In this document: positions 46,427 through 57,953 of the stretch, piece by piece
How the letters are laid out: each line of letters starts with the position of its first letter
Numbering within the stretch: the stretch's first letter is position 1
Assembly (NCBI GenBank): GCA_037953625.1
Contig: CM075653.1
Span: 2,170,001 to 2,234,000, forward strand
Origin: Crotalaria pallida
Taxonomy: Eukaryota; Streptophyta; Magnoliopsida; Fabales; Fabaceae
Reading direction: 5' to 3'
DNA: 64,000 nt
Notes under the pieces: model-generated
Databases searched by the model: none
What the model was told of the DNA's origin: nothing
The model's input: the letters and a program-made list of their open reading frames with translations, nothing else
Position numbers and translations under genes: made by a program

Positions 46427-47500
46427 AATAAAAATAAAGCATTTTTATTTCAATAAAAAAAACTGTTTTTTTATAAATATTTTGGACTCAAAATTTTCAT
46501 TATGTAATAAATTATTGAAGTAAAGAAATTTTATTTAGTTATGTTAAATATACATATATGTAAAAAAGGAAAAATATATTCATTTCTATTTTGTAAAATA
46601 AGGGTGTAGTTGTCTTTTGACAAATTTATTGTTTTCTCTCTTCCAACTTTTTTCTCCAACTAAACAAAATGAAAGAAAACTCAATTTTTCTCTCTTCTCT
46701 ATTTCTTCACATTTTCTCTCATACCAAAATTTATGCATACAAAAGAAATAAGGGTTTATTGTTTCAATTATCCAAATTTTACACATACAGAAGAAATGGG
46801 GAAGAGAGAAAAATTGAGTTTTTTTTTCACATTTCTTCAAACTTTATCCCTTCATTTCTAAAGAAGTACTCCCTCCAGTCCTTATTATAGGGCATACTTA
46901 ACCGAATTACACATACCAAGGAAAGTGGTTGATTTTATGAATTCTATGAGAATATATTGTAACATTACAATTTTACCCCCTTAACTTTTCTTGGAAAATT
47001 CGCACTCATTAATGAACAACAAAAAACACATAGATAGTCAAAGCATTTAATAAGGGCAAAAAAGAGAAAAATCAATAAATGATGCATAGAAAAGATAAAA
47101 TGACTTATAATTAGGACCAAGAAAAATTTATAGAATGTGACCTATATATAGGACAGGAGGGAGTATCCTTTTGGGGAAAATTTTTTTGATTCTATTTAAC
47201 CGTCTTCTTATAAAATCAATACAACATTAATTATTGTTTTAATATCCCCACCTAAAAGTAAAAGAGTCAACACTTGGGAAAAATAAATATTCTCTTCGTT
47301 CTTATATATAAGCATTAATTATTGTTTTAATAATGGGATAGAAAAACGCATTTATCTTGATTCTTTTTCTTTTTATAAGCTCATATTTCAATTTTCAATG
47401 ATATTAATTACTTTATTCTTTTTTCACAAACACTCATATATATTCATTTAACGTTTATTAGAGTCTCAATGATAATTATAAAGGTAACTTTTAAATTTTT

Positions 47501-47535
<35 letters not shown>

Positions 47536-47680
47536 TGTTATCAATTTCAATATCACTAACAATACTAAATAGTTTTCTTAATTAGCGTGAAAGATCATCC
47601 CGAGAACTTATATTTAGGGCGAAAGGAGTATAATTATCAAATCAAAATAAATAACAAATTAGGTAAATACCACAAATTCA
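46427..47680. repeat. Direct tandem duplication, copy 2
   Basis: Second copy of the unit at 45180-46426, longer by about 6 bp in the TA tract near 47503-47531. At its end the sequence continues aataataatag instead of aataaaaataaag, which marks the downstream breakpoint. Confidence 0.9.
46869..47163. mobile_element. Stowaway-like MITE inside duplication copy 2
   Basis: Duplicate of 45622-45916, with TA on both sides (46867-46868, 47164-47165). Carried along by the tandem duplication, not an independent insertion. Confidence 0.75.
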
Positions 47681-49513
47681 ATAATAATAGACAAATTAAT
47701 TGTATTTTTTTAAAACAAAGACTATAACTTTAAAAAATACTTATTTCGAAATGGAGGGAGTAACTATATGTCATTAAATACTATCATTCATAAAATACTC
47801 TTAGTTAAATTTGTTGTCTTAATTAATTTTTATTTCATTTACGATGTTATATTCATAACTTTTTTTTATAAATTTGAAATAATTAAAATCATTCAACTAA
47901 CTTATTTCTTTCGGGCGAATTCATTTATTTCTTCTGCTTGTAATCCATATGAGTATTATTTGGTGATGTCACATTGTCTACCTCGACCAAGCTCTTCTCT
48001 CTTTTTCGTTTTTAGTTTACTTTGTTTTACTCCCTCTGATTTACAATATAAGAAAGAACTAAAATTATATTTATTAAAGATGTTAGTTGATTGTATTTAT
48101 TTTTTTTAATTTATAAAAAGAATAGAGTTGTTTTAGAAAAGTAACATTGAAAATGAAATAAAGATTAAATTAGATAACCACTTTATATAAATATTATAAG
48201 AAAGTAGCTTTGAGAATGAAACAAAATTTATGAATATTAGTTAATTTTTTTATTATATTTTAAACTAAGAAAAATATGTTTTTTTTTAATTCAAAAGGAG
48301 CTCAATTTTTTCAACCATATCGGATTAGACCGATTATTCAATTTTTTTCGATCGCAGCCTCGTTATGTAAGAAGTGTTGTTTTCAATTTTAATTTTATTT
48401 TCTAGTCAATAGCACTAAGAAAAGTAAGGAAAATATGTTTGATATAGATTTCGGTTTGTTAATGATAAAAATAATTGTTTCAAAAATGGAAATATTTCAG
48501 TGCAACATTTATCATGAATTCCTATATAAAAAAAACTAGAAGCGAACATTTTCATGTTGGCATGAATTTCCTAAACTGAAATTCGGCATATTATTTAGAA
48601 TTTTCCAAGTTCGAAATCTATGAATTTCAACATTTTCAAAGGGGCGTATTGTTTTTAGTATTTATAAATTTTTATTACAAGTCAAAAAAAAGTATTTTAA
48701 ATTTAAAATAAAGGTCATAAGTGAACCAAACAGAACCCCATCATTTATAGATGATCTAGTTCGATTTTTATATATGAAATACAGCTAAACCGAACTAAAC
48801 GGAACCATTTTTGTTTGATTATTGAATCAGTAGTCAAAACTCCAATCGATTATACCTCTATAGTGTTAAGACAAATGTCATTAATATATTTTAGGTTTAT
48901 AAATCAACTGACAAATAAACCTATATTAAAAAAAATTGTATATGTCACATTGTCACTTACTAATTAATCATTAATCTTTTTTTTTAACAGCAAAAATATA
49001 ATTATATTAAAAGAAGACACCCAAGCATCATAGTACACACAAAAGGCCTCACCTTTTATGAAGGGTTTGTCAAAAGGTACAAAATCATATTAGTAAGTAA
49101 AATACCACGTTGTGGCGCGTAATTTTATTTTTGTTGTTGTATCAGTTGATTTTGTAAGTTATACTAGTATATTTTTTTTCTATTTATTACAGAGAGACAA
49201 CAACATATTTATGACAGTGGTTCCGGTGCATAAAAAATATAGCATGCATTTCGTGCATGTCTTTATTTCTGGGTTTTTTATTTATTTTTTTAAAATTTAA
49301 TCAATTAAAAAATATTCTATGTGTTTTCTTTTTTACGGATATGAAGTGATTTTTATAATTTGGATTTATTTTTTTTTTACTGTGTTCTTAAAAAACTGTA
49401 TTGAGTAAAACTGTATTCAAAATTTACAGATTTTAATAAATCTATATACAAACTTGTGTTAAAAAATATTCTGAATAAATCTGTATTAAAAAAATTTGAA
49501 AAACAAAAAAAAA
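47681..49513. other. AT-rich intergenic DNA
   Basis: MITE ends appear near 47745-47761 (aatggagggagta) and 48028-48050 (actccctctgatttac). A probable minus-strand LINE tail (T-run then aacagcaaaaatataatt) is at about 48977-49010. No gene. Confidence 0.45.
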
Positions 49514-49541
49514 ATTAAACCATGCACCGATGCATGGTTTA
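49514..49541. repeat. Perfect 12-bp-arm palindrome next to a hAT-like element
   Basis: TTAAACCATGCA (49514-49525), a 4-base loop, then TGCATGGTTTAA (49530-49541). A third partial copy (ttaaccatgca) follows immediately and contains the left target duplication of the element at 49555. Confidence 0.8.
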
Positions 49542-49554
49542 ATTAACCATGCAC

Positions 49555-50454
49555 GTAGGGATGGCAACGGGGCGGGGATAGGGCGGGGGGTACTTTCCCA
49601 TTCCCCATCCTCGGGTCACATTCCTCCCTCATCCCCATCCCCATCCCCAAACCCCATCTCGGGTAAAAATTGTTCCCCATCCCCATTCCCCACGGTCCCC
49701 ACGGTCCCCAAACATACACGAAATTTTTTTAAAAAAATCGTAACTTCCATTTGAATCGTCATAAAAATGCAATTTTGACAAAAGCAAACAAAGATAATCA
49801 GTTACAAGTAAATCAAAAATTAAAGAACTAAACTCCAAAATAGAGCTACATTAACAGAGAGAAAAAGAAGAAGAAAGGTAACAACATTAACCACACACCT
49901 GAGAGGCTGAGATGGCAACGGTGGGTGACGGACTGGCGGAACAGTGACGAGCTGAGAAGAATTGAGAAGAACAGTGGCGGAACAGAGAGGAGTCGCGATA
50001 GGAAGAATTGAGAAGAGAAAGGGGCGGCGTGGTCTGAGCGAGGCCGGAGGAGTCGCACGGTGAAAGAGGACTGAGAAGAGAAAGGTGAGGCGGAAGAGTG
50101 AATCAGCACGGTGAAGGAGAAGAAGAAATTAAGGATTTAGTTGAAAGTGGAATGGGCGAATGGCTGCTGCAGTGCTGGTATGTAGTTGAAATTAGGGTTG
50201 AAAGGTGAAATTACCAAAAAAAGCCAATTCTTTTAATTACAAAAAATTTAAAAACTAAGGGTGTATATGTAAAATAGGCGGGAAACGAGGCCCCGCAGCA
50301 ACGGGAGGACCTATCCCATTCCCCGCCCCGAAATCTGTACGGGGAAAAATTCCCCCATCCTCGACCCCAACGGGGAAAAATCCCCGAAATCGGGGACCCG
50401 AACGGGACGTTCCCAGCGGGAATCCCCGAATGGCGTTCCCCATTGCCAACCCTA
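49555..50454. mobile_element. hAT-like non-autonomous element, 900 bp
   Basis: The ends are TAGGGATGGCAACGGGG and, at right, the inverted form CCCCATTGCCAACCCTA. The 8-bp flanks CATGCACG (49547-49554) and CGTGCACG (50455-50462) match 7/8. Subterminal DNA is G- or C-rich (ggggcggggatag ... ccccatccccattcccc). The middle (49850-50160) has higher GC and gene-like composition, but no transposase and no recognised domain. Confidence 0.8.
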
Positions 50455-50462
50455 CGTGCACG

Positions 50463-52405
50463 GGAGCCTTCCCCCATATTTAGTCATGTTTCTCCGGTGA
50501 AGTGCTTTAATTTAGAGACAGTAATAGGTCATCACAAAAGACAAAAGAGTTCACCTGGCTAAACCAACCTGAATTCAGGCTTCTTCTTCCTTCGTTCTTC
50601 TCATTTATTTTCTTCTTTTATGGACAAGTACTTTTTCAAAAATTGTTAGGTGATATTTTTTTTTGGTGAGCAGTTAGGTGATATTTAGTGTAGGTATATC
50701 TATCTTTTCTTTTTTTTTTTTATTATAGAAAAGTTTTATTAATGAGATTATAAGAGATATTCAAACCATAAGTACAAACAAAATCAGAATAAATAAATCA
50801 TCATATGTATATTTGGTTCCCACTCGAGCTTCAGTTCTTTTTTTTTTGCCAGCAAAATATGTGTGTCCTAAAGTACTTTATCTGTACAACGTAGAGCTTG
50901 GTCAAGGCAGCTCAAATTTAATTTTAAAATTAAACGATTATCTAGAAATATCGTCTTAGCTTAGTAGAAATTATTTTTTCAAATTAATTTGTCTAATATT
51001 ATGATAGAGATGATTGGCACACTTAAAAAAAATCATCATCCCTGTTTATTTAATTAATAAAGTTGTGACATATATCGAACATTCAAGTTCAAACTATGTG
51101 CTCCGATTCTTTCTCATTTCTTTCTCCCGTTTCCTCCTTCCCCTTTAAGGAATTAAAAAAAAATCTTTTACTAAAATTTGCTATACTCTTTTTCCCTTTT
51201 TTAAAATTTTTTCTACTGCATTTTTTCATATCAAAGTTCTTAAGGAAGTAGGAATCCTAATAATGCATTGGTAGGTAGTGTTGGGGTTATTTCTTTTATG
51301 TTGCTTTTGAGTTGTAACTATTGCTTCACATTCTCGTAAGGTAGATTCGTGTATTTCGCTCTTGGTTGGTTTCGGTTTATTTGAGCACATGATTGTGTAC
51401 TAATGCATTCAAACCCTTCATATATAAGGTGGGGTTCATGTGTACTATGATACTTAATAGATCTAAGATCTCTTGTGTTGAATAAAATCTTTATTTGATT
51501 TTATATATATATATATAACTAGTTCCTCAAGTAAAAAAAAAACCCATATTAAAAATTAATTAGCACTCTCCCGCACTAAAAAACTTGGACGAATTGAACT
51601 TGCTTATAAATTTTAATAAATTTTTTTTTTTTTGGGAAGAATCTCCTAGTAAATATATGTCCAAATTAAACCTATACACAAGAGAATGTCATAGACAAAT
51701 CTAGGTCACAAATTTTAGGTAACATGAATAGCAGAATATTCAACCCTCCCACATGGTGGTCTATTTCTTTTTTAGCTATGTTCAAACTTTATTTTTATCT
51801 TAAGTAATTAAAATAGACTATAGTCTTCAAAAGTTTTGCTAATCCGCCCGTGCGAGTGCGAGGTCTAGATTAATTAATTGATTAACAAGGTGTATATATG
51901 TCCCTATTCTTAGTTTTTATATTAATTTTCGAATAGGAGTGACTAAGCCAATAAGGTCGTCTAGCCTTTATTAGATATCAAAGGAAGATTTGTGTCGTGC
52001 CGAATTACCTATTCAAGATTGTGCCTCAGAGAGGATTAGATAACCCTGCCAAAATAGTGCAAATATACCCATTAGAGCTACTATACAAAGAGCTAGTATA
52101 CAAATAGCTCAAACTAATCTCATGGGGGCAGCAATTTATCTAAAGACAAACTAACAGCATCAATAATCTTTGTATCACTAAACTTGCTCATCTAAAAATT
52201 CCTCGATCCTAACATACATGATTTAAAAGTGGTTAATGACAATGGAAATATATATATTGCATTTTAGATTAACTTTATTTTTAAGATTATTTTTAAGATT
52301 AGAGTTTAAATTTGAGAGATATCATCAATTTGAGAGAGTTTAAATTTTCCTATTGCCACCATGATGTAAGGGTTACTGTTTGTTACTAATGCATAATTAA
52401 TTTTT
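50463..52405. other. AT-rich intergenic DNA
   Basis: A T-run followed by attatagaaaagttttattaatgag (about 50706-50745) fits a minus-strand LINE tail. 51240-51500 is less AT-rich with no coding frame. No gene is supported. Confidence 0.45.
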
Positions 52406-52691
52406 GAGTGAAGGGATACTTTGGTCCCTCAAGTTTTTTGACAGGGACACTTTAGTCCCTCAAAAAATTTAATTCATTTTTAGTCCCCAAAGTTTTCCAA
52501 AAGTGACAATTTAGTCCCTGTTCGATTTCCGTTAACCACTTCGTTAAAGGACTAAATTGGTACTTTTATAAAATATGAGGGACTAAATTGGTACTTTTGA
52601 AAAACATGAGGGACTAAAAATGAATTAAATTTCTTGAGAGACTAAAGTGTCCATGTCGAAAAACTTGAGGGACCAAAGTGTCCATTCACTC
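52406..52691. mobile_element. Inverted-repeat element ('tttggtccctc' group)
   Basis: The left end GAGTGAAGGGATACTTTGG and the complement of the right end (gagtgaatggacactttgg) match. Arms continue with tccctcaagttttt(t/c)gaca and ggacactttagtc(c/t)ctc. Internal short repeats gagggactaaattggtactttt occur twice. Confidence 0.75.
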
Positions 52692-52807
52692 TTAATTTTT
52701 TTTTTCAAATATACTCTTATTTATCACAACATTTTTTTCACTTTCAATATTTTTTTTTCTCTCTTCAATAATGATTACATAGGAATATTATAATCAAAAT
52801 AGAGTAA

Positions 52808-52950
52808 TGATAAATCAACCTACAAAACAATCTACACCACAAGAATGTGACATGTGTCACTTGTTAACCAATCAATATAAAGCAAGTGACACGCGTCACT
52901 TTTTATATGGTGTAGGTTGATTTTGTAGGTCATTCAATCATTTCTCATCA
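52808..52950. mobile_element. Small hairpin MITE
   Basis: Left aaatcaacctacaaaacaat ... ctacaccac pairs with right gtgtaggttgattttgtagg. The centre repeats gtgacatgtgtcacttg / caagtgacacgcgtcac as inverted copies. About 140 bp, non-coding. Confidence 0.65.
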
Positions 52951-54553
52951 AAATATTATAAATTCTTACATCATTTAATCATTTCTTAAAATTTGTAGAT
53001 AATTTAAAACACATTATATATAAAAGAAAGGGAGTAATTAAGAGTTAATTTAATGATTGGACATAACTTATAAAATAAAAGTTATTGTTTGATGATTTGG
53101 AGTTGCACTTGCTAAGATGGACAGGGGCAACCATAATACCCAAAATGATGATTAACAATTTGTCTAGAGAGTGGGAATGCACCATAAGAAAAAAAATCTT
53201 GATTTTTTCTCCTATCCTAAATAATGTAAGTTTTATTTGGAAAAAGAAAAACAAGAATTAAATAAATTAGTTAAAGTTATTATTTATATAATTATGAAAA
53301 TATAATATTTGGTGTACTTTTAAAAAATTATTCATATAATTATTATTGAAAATCTCTAAAAATTATTTGTACAAATAAAATAATTAATATTATTATTATT
53401 AATTGAAATATAAACTTATATTAAAAAATTTTGTAAAAAAAGCTTACATTTATGATAAAATCATAAAAAGTTAATTTATTTTTATAAAACTATGTTACCA
53501 TGCAGCAAGTGAAAAAGGGGAGACCACAAAAATACAGGGTGGGACCATATGTAAGGGAATGGGGACACATTATACAAAATCAACCAGATTGCTGGAAAAG
53601 GAACTTTATTCAGTGGTGGCGAGTTTACCCAAATAATTCCATTTGAGTTGTATATATAATAACTACTACTATATATATATTATATAAAAATAGGGCACAG
53701 TAGTGTGGTGGGGGAAGGATAATAGTAATAGTAGTACAATTATATTTATATAATATAATGCTTGCAAAATTGTAGCTGGAGCATGCAGCTATAATAATGC
53801 TATATATATGTAGCTAGGTAGCTGTAGAATGAAGCAGGCATATTATGTTATTACAGTTCATAATTTTAATTCAACCTTGAGATTTTTTTTACATCCTTGC
53901 ACATAAATGTGAAAACTAACTAACCCCACACTAGGACTCTACTCTCCCTCTCTCATTACATGTCCTCACTGGACAATACCCTCTGAGAAAACCGTTGGGC
54001 TTTTCTTGCTGTAGGGTCACTTTCCAATCTTCAATTTGCGGTAGAGTCTAGTGAGTTTAGGCCACTAGATGCCCCCCCACCCCCACTACTACCCCTTATC
54101 TTTCATTTATTCATGTAGCATAATGTTGCTTTTGTTTCTGGCATTTGTAGCTTTCCACTGCAAAAATTATATATTATGAGTATAATTATGATAGATGGAT
54201 TCATATCGATCGATCTCTGCCAACCTGTATTTGTTGCCAGCAATGCATACATATATGCCTTTGATTTATTTCTTGCCACAACTTTGCATTCACTTTGTCT
54301 CATTAAAAATTTACTGTTATACCGGCAAGTGTAGGTGAAAGCTAAGCTCTATGTACACAAAATACAATGCATCTAACTATATTTCCTTCTTCCTTATTTT
54401 TTTTTTCGATTATTTATTTTTATTTATATCTCTCTTATATATTAAGGATTTTAAGAATTTAATACTCATTTTAAGAGTGCACCAAGGGTATCCTCTAGCT
54501 GACAGTCGAAGACTAATCCCCTCCGAGACGTAGAGATCACCGAAGTGAGTTTT
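52951..54553. other. Intergenic with a non-repetitive island
   Basis: 53480-54310 has more balanced composition and no transposon wording, but no coding frame, tRNA or known miRNA sequence is recognised. It could be a regulatory or non-coding transcribed segment. Confidence 0.35.
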
Positions 54554-54554
54554 G

Positions 54555-55128
54555 CCTCCATCCGATTTTATATATAAGCTTTATTTGAATTATTTTTCTT
54601 AACATAAGCTTAATTTCTAATTTCCAATAACATTAATTACTTTTTTTCTACACACGCCCCTGTTTACTCAATACTTTTTAGATTCCCAATAATAATTACA
54701 GGAGTACTTTTGAAAAACTACTCCCTCCATCCCATAAGTTATATTCATATAACAATTTTATTTTGTCTCATAAGTTATGTACTTATATAAACCAAATACT
54801 CATTTATACTTCTTTTTTCAAACGTACATACCCTTATTTATTATATCTTTTCTCTCCATTCATTTATTCATATCTCTTCAACATAATATTCATGCATTTA
54901 TTATTACCCTCATTCATATTATTAAATGGGGATAATTTAGTCAAAACATACCAAATTCTTAAATCATTTCCTCATTTTTTTAATCTATGTGCAATGACCT
55001 AAAAAAATAACTTATGGGATGGAGGAAGTATTAAATATTTACATTTCCAATACCACTAACAATACTAGGTAACTTTATTAAAGGGTATGAAAATTGGTCA
55101 AAAGGACTATAATACAGACCGGAGGAAG
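54555..55128. mobile_element. Outer MITE interrupted by another MITE
   Basis: The left end cctccatccgattttatatataagc and right end actataatacagaccggagg are inverted. Internal halves (aatttctaatttccaataac... / ...atttccaataccactaacaatactagg) match the uninterrupted relative inside the tandem duplication (about 46046-46375). The element at 54721-55028 sits within it. Confidence 0.6.
54721..55028. mobile_element. Inner Stowaway-like MITE, 308 bp
   Basis: It begins CTCCCTCCATCCCATAAGTT and ends AACTTATGGGATGGAGGAAG, flanked by TA (54719-54720, 55029-55030). Same subfamily as 11495-11800. Confidence 0.8.
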
Positions 55129-55130
55129 TA

Positions 55131-55627
55131 AATGTTATTTTTTATGTTTACCCTTATTCAATAGATCTTGATTTAAGTAGTGGAAAAAAATTTAATTATT
55201 ATATAAAGAAAAATTGTGCAATGGAAAAAAAACACGATTAATTAATTAAAAATCTAAGTAATGATTACATTTTTTAAAACTATATATTTTTTTAATAAAA
55301 TAGATAAATAGAAATAGAGAGAATATAATTAAATTATAGCATGTAGTACAAAATCCACAGTGCCACATACTTGATATTACAATATATAATTAGGGCAAAA
55401 CTACGTACTAGATTGGTTCCTTAAAAAAAATTAAAAAAAAACATTAAAATATTTTTTGAACATGTGGTACCATTAGTTGAGTGACATATGTCACTTAATA
55501 ATAAAATTAACAGAAAGGACGAAGTTGTAAGACGACAACAACTTACGAGACTTATTTGAAACAAAAAAAATTTAAGGGACTGATTTGCAACCTAAAAGTA
55601 ATTTAAGGTACCAATTTAGTAGTTTTA
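55131..55627. other. AT-rich intergenic DNA
   Basis: A degenerate inverted-repeat element (ttggttccttaaaa ... aagggactgatttgcaacc) is likely at about 55410-55625. No gene. Confidence 0.4.
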
Positions 55628-55685
55628 TCTATAATTAGCTTAGTTTAGTGATATGTTTGATTAGCTTTCGTTATGTTTTGGTGTT

Positions 55686-55826
55686 TTTTTTATACCCAAA
55701 ACCTGAGACCCCTCGACCACATTGGACTTGGCGAGTCTTGTCAAACCAGGAGGAGTATCTACCCAACCACTTGAGCACTCCCCTCATAAATCGAAACATG
55801 TCCAGCTTAGCCAAGAATTGAACACG
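55686..55826 (-). mobile_element. SINE-like insertion in the 5' LTR
   Basis: A 141-bp insert is flanked by an exact 17-bp duplication CGTTATGTTTTGGTGTT (55669-55685, 55827-55843). The T-run just inside the left copy is the A-tail of a minus-strand insertion. On the minus strand a tRNA-like gagtgctcaagtggttggg precedes ggtcgaggggtctcagg. The second LTR lacks this insert. Confidence 0.75.
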
Positions 55827-56463
55827 CGTTATGTTTTGGTGTTGTCATTAATTAAGTTAAAATTTACTTTATTACAAGTTCAACTTGTCTTGTAAACAGG
55901 ATATATACTCCTCTTTTAGTTACACAACACAATCAATATTACTCTTTTCACTTTGCATGTACTCTCAAATCTTTCAATCTTTGTTTCTTTTTTCTAAATA
56001 TTCTAATATGGTATCATAACTAGCATTGGCAATTAGGGCAGATACCCATGGGGCCCGCCCGTCCGCCCGCAATTTTTTGCGGGCAAGGCATTGATTTTAA
56101 GTCCAGCAAATAAAAAATGCCCGCCCGCCCTGCCCATTTTTTTAGCTGGCATTCTTGGGCGGGCGGCCCATTTTTTTTTAAAAAAAAAATTTATGTCATA
56201 TGTTTCCTAATTTCTAAGTACGAATTACTTTAAAAAAAATTTGATTGTCATTCTCATCCAGCACAAATTTTAATTGATTGCTCAATTTTTATTTAACTGT
56301 TTGACCGATTTTTTTGCTTTCAGTCTTTCATTGATTGTTTTTATGTGTTTTTTGAGTATTTTGAATAATTTACAGCCTTACGTTAGTTACGTACCGTTAG
56401 CATTTTTCAATTTTTGACCTCTTTATGGATTTTTTTTCAATTTTTAATTTTTTTTAATTAAAG

Positions 56464-56910
56464 CGAGAATTCGAAAAAGCAAAATAAATACTGCTTGCTG
56501 GGGGTCTGCAAGTGTGTAAATTCTCGCTGACCCTTCAGCGAGCTTTATTTATTTATTTTTTTTGCCTTCTCACTCCAAGGTCAGCGAGTGTGAAAATTTA
56601 CACAGCTCGCTGACCCCCAGCGAACAGTTTTTTTTTTGTTTTTTTGAATACTCGCTGAGGTGTCAGCGAGTACACATATTTTACATTCATGCTTGAGCGC
56701 CAGCGAGCATTCGAAAAAATACTGCTCGCTTGGGGGTTAGCATGCTGTGTAAATTTACACACTCGCTGACCCCTGAGCGAGCTATTCTAATGCATAAATA
56801 TCTTGGTTCGCTATAGGGTTAGCGAATGTGTAAATTTACACAGCTCGCTGAACCCCAAGCGAGCAATATTTTTTTTTTTCGAATGCTCGCTGACCCTTCA
56901 GCGAGTGTGT
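56464..56910. repeat. Array of nested short palindromes (CTCGCTGA / TCAGCGAG)
   Basis: CTCGCTGA-NNNN-TCAGCGAG hairpins occur at 56523-56542, 56651-56670 and 56886-56905, the first and third identical over 20 bases. Looser forms are at 56762-56781 and 56843-56864. A 16-bp perfect palindrome TGTGTAAATTTACACA is at 56746-56761 and 56827-56842, with a one-base variant at 56589-56604, each flanked by agcga / tcgct words, so palindromes lie within larger palindromes. 'attcgaaaaa' also recurs (56469, 56709, complement near 56880). Confidence 0.9.
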
Positions 56911-57809
56911 TATAAACCAAGAAAAAAAAGGACAATTTTGGGTTTTGGCAGAAAAAGGGGGTCAGATGATTAAGTGGGGGTCAATAAACTAAAACCCTAA
57001 CCAGAATGTTGACTAGACCTCTCCTAGCATTTTCGGATGGTCCATTTTCACTAATTCGGCTCCCAAGGCACATTTTCGGTTCTTATATGATGAAGAATTA
57101 TGTTCATTTTTTGTTGCTTTAGACGAAGTTACGTTGCCTACAGTGAGTGTTTATTGCCTTTGAAGAATTTCATAAAGTTCATAACTTTTGATAAGTTATG
57201 TTGTCTTTGATCAATTCCGCTTGATCCATTGTCGTCTCTTTATGATACCAATCTAAATGCGGTTTGGTATCATCCTGATGGGTGCAATTTGGTTTGGTGC
57301 TGCCTTATATCAATTTCGCTTATCATGTTGCCTTTCATCAATTCCACCTCTGATGATACAATTTTGGCCTTTTCAAGTGAAGAAGTTCATTGAGTTTGCT
57401 CACTTTTGTTGCCTTTGATCAGTTCCACCTGATCTGATCTCGGTGTTGCTAGCTTTTGATAAGTTTCGCCTCATTACGCCAATGTTGCCTTCTTGTGATT
57501 CCATCCCACATGCAGTCTGGTTGTATGGTTTTTCTTTGTCGTGTTTTCAACAAAGACAATAAGGTTCCATCCCACATGCAATCTGTCCGCTTTCAATTCT
57601 GTTTTTAAGTTTGCAAACTCAAATAGGTCTTTATCCATTGAGTTTGAGGAGGGGTGTCACAATATAAGATTGCATAGTTTGATGATATGTTTGAGTAGCT
57701 TTCATTATATGTTTTGATATTGTGAATAAGTTAGAATTTACTTTATTATTTGCTTGTCCACTATAAATAGGATGCTCCTCTTGTAGTTGCACTACACAAT
57801 CAATATTAG

Positions 57810-57889
57810 TTATTGGATGTTCTATGATGCTCGGTTAATTTTATGTTAATAAATGTTTCTTTGTTTGCCGTTAAAAAAAAATATTAGTC
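57810..57889 (+). mobile_element. LINE-tail insertion in the 3' LTR
   Basis: An 80-bp insert ending tttgccgtt plus an A-run is flanked by AATATTAG (57802-57809 and 57890-57897). The first LTR reads straight through at this point. The tail resembles that of 23610-23780. Confidence 0.7.
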
Positions 57890-57953
57890 TTTTCACTTTG
57901 CATTTACTCTCAAGTCTCTCTAATTTTGTTTCCTTTTTAACAATACTCTAGCA

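Larger units (their letters stand above)
55628..57953 (+). mobile_element. Copia-like LTR element without coding region
   Basis: Two direct repeats are LTR candidates: about 55628-56008 and 57655-57953. Shared order: gatatgtttga(t/g)tagcttt, aatttactttatta, tcctcttttagtt / tcctcttgtagtt, cacaatcaatatta, tcttttcactttgca, actctcaa. After removing nested insertions each is about 210-225 bp. The first is followed at once by TGGTATCATAAC (56009-56020), close to the initiator-Met-tRNA primer site TGGTATCAGAGC. The second is preceded by a purine tract gaggagggg and starts TGTCAC. The internal 1.6 kb has no gag or pol, but a GC-rich hAT-like piece (56030-56170), a palindrome array (56464-56910) and diverged short repeats (57110-57500). 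The 5' border is approximate and no flanking duplication was found. Confidence 0.65.

Noticed and set aside
45339..46890. Four small open frames repeated on both strands at 45.3-45.6 and 46.6-46.9 kb
   Set aside because: They are identical because of the tandem duplication, AT-rich and low-complexity, with no sign of selection on coding.
51247..51408. A LINE insertion with TAATGCATT duplication
   Set aside because: The possible duplication is only nine AT-rich bases and no A-tail precedes the second copy.
56464..56910. CRISPR-like array
   Set aside because: The repeats are palindromic words at irregular spacing in a plant nuclear genome; no uniform spacers and no associated genes.
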